Assembly (NCBI RefSeq): GCF_001039355.2
Contig: NW_019775384.1
Location: forward strand, 288,332 to 352,331
Direction of reading: 5' to 3'
DNA length: 64,000 bases
Source: Lingula anatina
Lineage: Eukaryota > Brachiopoda > Lingulata > Lingulida > Lingulidae
The notes under the pieces were generated by a model. That model ran no database searches, had not been told where the DNA came from, and saw nothing but the letters and a program-made list of their open reading frames with translations. Below are positions 63,301-64,000 of this stretch, piece after piece; the first letter of the stretch is position 1; each line of letters begins with the position of its first letter. A program made the position numbers and the translations under genes.

Positions 63301-63913
63301 ATTCAACCTTTTATTTTTTTACCAGTATTTATTCATCTTGTTCAAAAATCGTTTTGCTACGTTTTGTATATATTAGACAAGAAGTCTATTTCTTTCACTG
63401 TTCTGTAAAATACTTTCTTCCCCCATTTATATACAGATTCAACCTTTTATTTTTTACCAGTATTTATTCATCTTGTTCAAAAATCGTTTTTGTATATAAG
63501 ACAAGAAGGCTATTCTTTCACTTTTCTTTAAAATTCTTATTACAGAATACGTTAGCAGCCGAAAGATGAAAATTGGTATAATCGCCGGGGCCATTAGCAT
63601 TATTTTAATTTTTGCAGCTGTTGTAGTTCTTTTTGTTGTGAGGAAGTTGGTGTTCCAAGCACGAAGGTGAGACTTCAATAAAGCCGATTAAACCAGTTTG
63701 TGATTCTTGTTGAAGTTTTCAGGAGAACCTTTCTTCTTATGTTCTATTTTAAGGTGTACTGCACAAAGTTAGGCTTTAATGTAGTGTTTAAAGTAAAAGC
63801 TTCCTTTTACCGTACATATTAATTTTTAATTTATATTTTATTTTGCCAGCCCCCGAAGAACAAGAAGAAGAGAGTACACTCCATTTAATGATCCTAACGA
63901 TCTGCTGTTTTGA
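57960..63913 (+). CDS. Type I membrane protein with inactive beta-lactamase-like ectodomain
   Basis: Twelve exons: 57960-58026, 58739-58930, 59606-59748, 60037-60220, 60438-60535, 60669-60771, 61107-61319, 61606-61795, 62554-62772, 63073-63212, 63546-63666, 63850-63913; 577 residues. A signal peptide (1-19) leads into a class C beta-lactamase/serine hydrolase fold, recognised by MAHWRVPGMSLAVM, WAAGYG, the FQIG helix start, LWANGTLNLDEDANTYL, VTVRELLSQT and GHSKGY...GVAVFTN. The catalytic S-x-x-K is here N101-I-N-E104, and the Y-x-N position reads H201-S-G, so hydrolysis by the usual route is not expected. A Cys-rich C-terminal module follows, then a membrane helix (about 526-548), an Arg-rich stretch and a 29-residue tail with YTPF and DPNDLL. 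The closest named relatives I know are the molluscan gigasin-6-like proteins; that link is from memory. AATAAA at 63952. Confidence 0.85.
60361..60395. repeat. ATT/TTA microsatellite
   Basis: A run of about eleven trinucleotide units in the intron between exons 60037-60220 and 60438-60535. Similar runs lie at about 25778-25796, 37228-37251 and 57151-57172. Confidence 0.9.
62958..63049 (+). mobile_element. Foldback MITE, copy 3, internally deleted
   Basis: The left 70 bases match the copy at 13578 almost exactly (GATCGATCTATCCCTGTGGG, then GTCTCACTAGATTACTGTC). The sequence then jumps to the right terminus (CTCTGGGAATGCAC), losing about 120 bases. It lies in the intron between exons 62554-62772 and 63073-63212, only 23 bases before the next exon, so its right end overlaps the region of the pyrimidine tract. 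Confidence 0.75.
63281..63540 (+). repeat. Tandem duplication before exon 63546-63666
   Basis: Two copies of a unit of about 130 bases (CCCCATTTATATA, GATTCAACCTTTTATTTT, ACCAGTATTTATTCATC) at about 63281-63418 and 63419-63540. The second ends at the real acceptor TTATTACAG; the first has TACTTTCTTC at that position and lacks the AG. The copies differ by small deletions. Confidence 0.85.
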
Positions 63914-64000
63914 TTCTCTGTGCTGCAATGGTGGAAGTTGAGTCAAGGCAGAATAAATTATCACAGATAATATCTTATGAAATATGATTGTTAAACATCG

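Noticed and set aside
57960-63913. Bacterial contamination or recent bacterial transfer for the beta-lactamase-like gene
   Set aside because: Eleven phase-consistent introns, a signal peptide, a membrane helix and the AT-rich context make it an established animal gene; an ancient transfer cannot be excluded.

Overview
The window is animal nuclear DNA. It is AT-rich, its genes are split into many short exons with GT-AG introns, and the spaces between are full of homopolymers, microsatellites and small foldback elements. All five main genes are metazoan types. The H-type lectins, and a membrane relative of beta-lactamase of the kind found in molluscs and brachiopods, suggest a marine lophotrochozoan; this placement is inference. 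There is one 688-base assembly gap (28122-28809) and a single N at 21225.

Layout. (1) 1-16045, plus strand: the 3' part of an ADAMTS9/ADAMTS20 (GON-1) type secreted metalloprotease, with five thrombospondin type 1 repeats and a full GON domain; its catalytic half lies outside the window. (2) 19745-36287, minus strand: complete PMPCB, the beta subunit of the mitochondrial processing peptidase, 13 coding exons and 474 residues. Its 9.6 kb third intron holds, on the opposite strand, two complete three-exon H-type lectin genes, a broken third lectin exon, a satellite-like array and the assembly gap. (3) 38040-41347, minus strand: complete HSD17B10, 5 exons and 260 residues. (4) 41642-55440, plus strand: a complete sortilin-type VPS10 receptor, 23 exons and 880 residues, head-to-head with HSD17B10 across 294 bases and with two possible last exons. 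(5) 57960-63913, plus strand: a 12-exon, 577-residue type I membrane protein with a beta-lactamase-like ectodomain whose active-site Ser and Lys are replaced. I joined every model by hand and the codon phase is consistent at every splice junction.

Functional themes. PMPCB and HSD17B10 both act in the mitochondrial matrix. The PMPCB start codon is preceded by NRF-1-like and ETS/NRF-2-like sites. Sortilin and the beta-lactamase-like protein are both single-pass membrane proteins whose tails carry tyrosine- and leucine-based sorting signals. A CLEAR-like E-box lies 22 bases before the sortilin start codon.

The most unusual structural signal is that several exon edges have been tandemly copied into the neighbouring intron, giving arrays of near-perfect decoy splice sites: PMPCB exon 2 and exon 10 donors and sortilin exon 15 acceptor, with weaker related arrays next to PMPCB exon 5 and exon 11 of the beta-lactamase-like gene. 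The strongest candidate for new biology is the membrane-anchored, apparently catalytically dead beta-lactamase-like protein.
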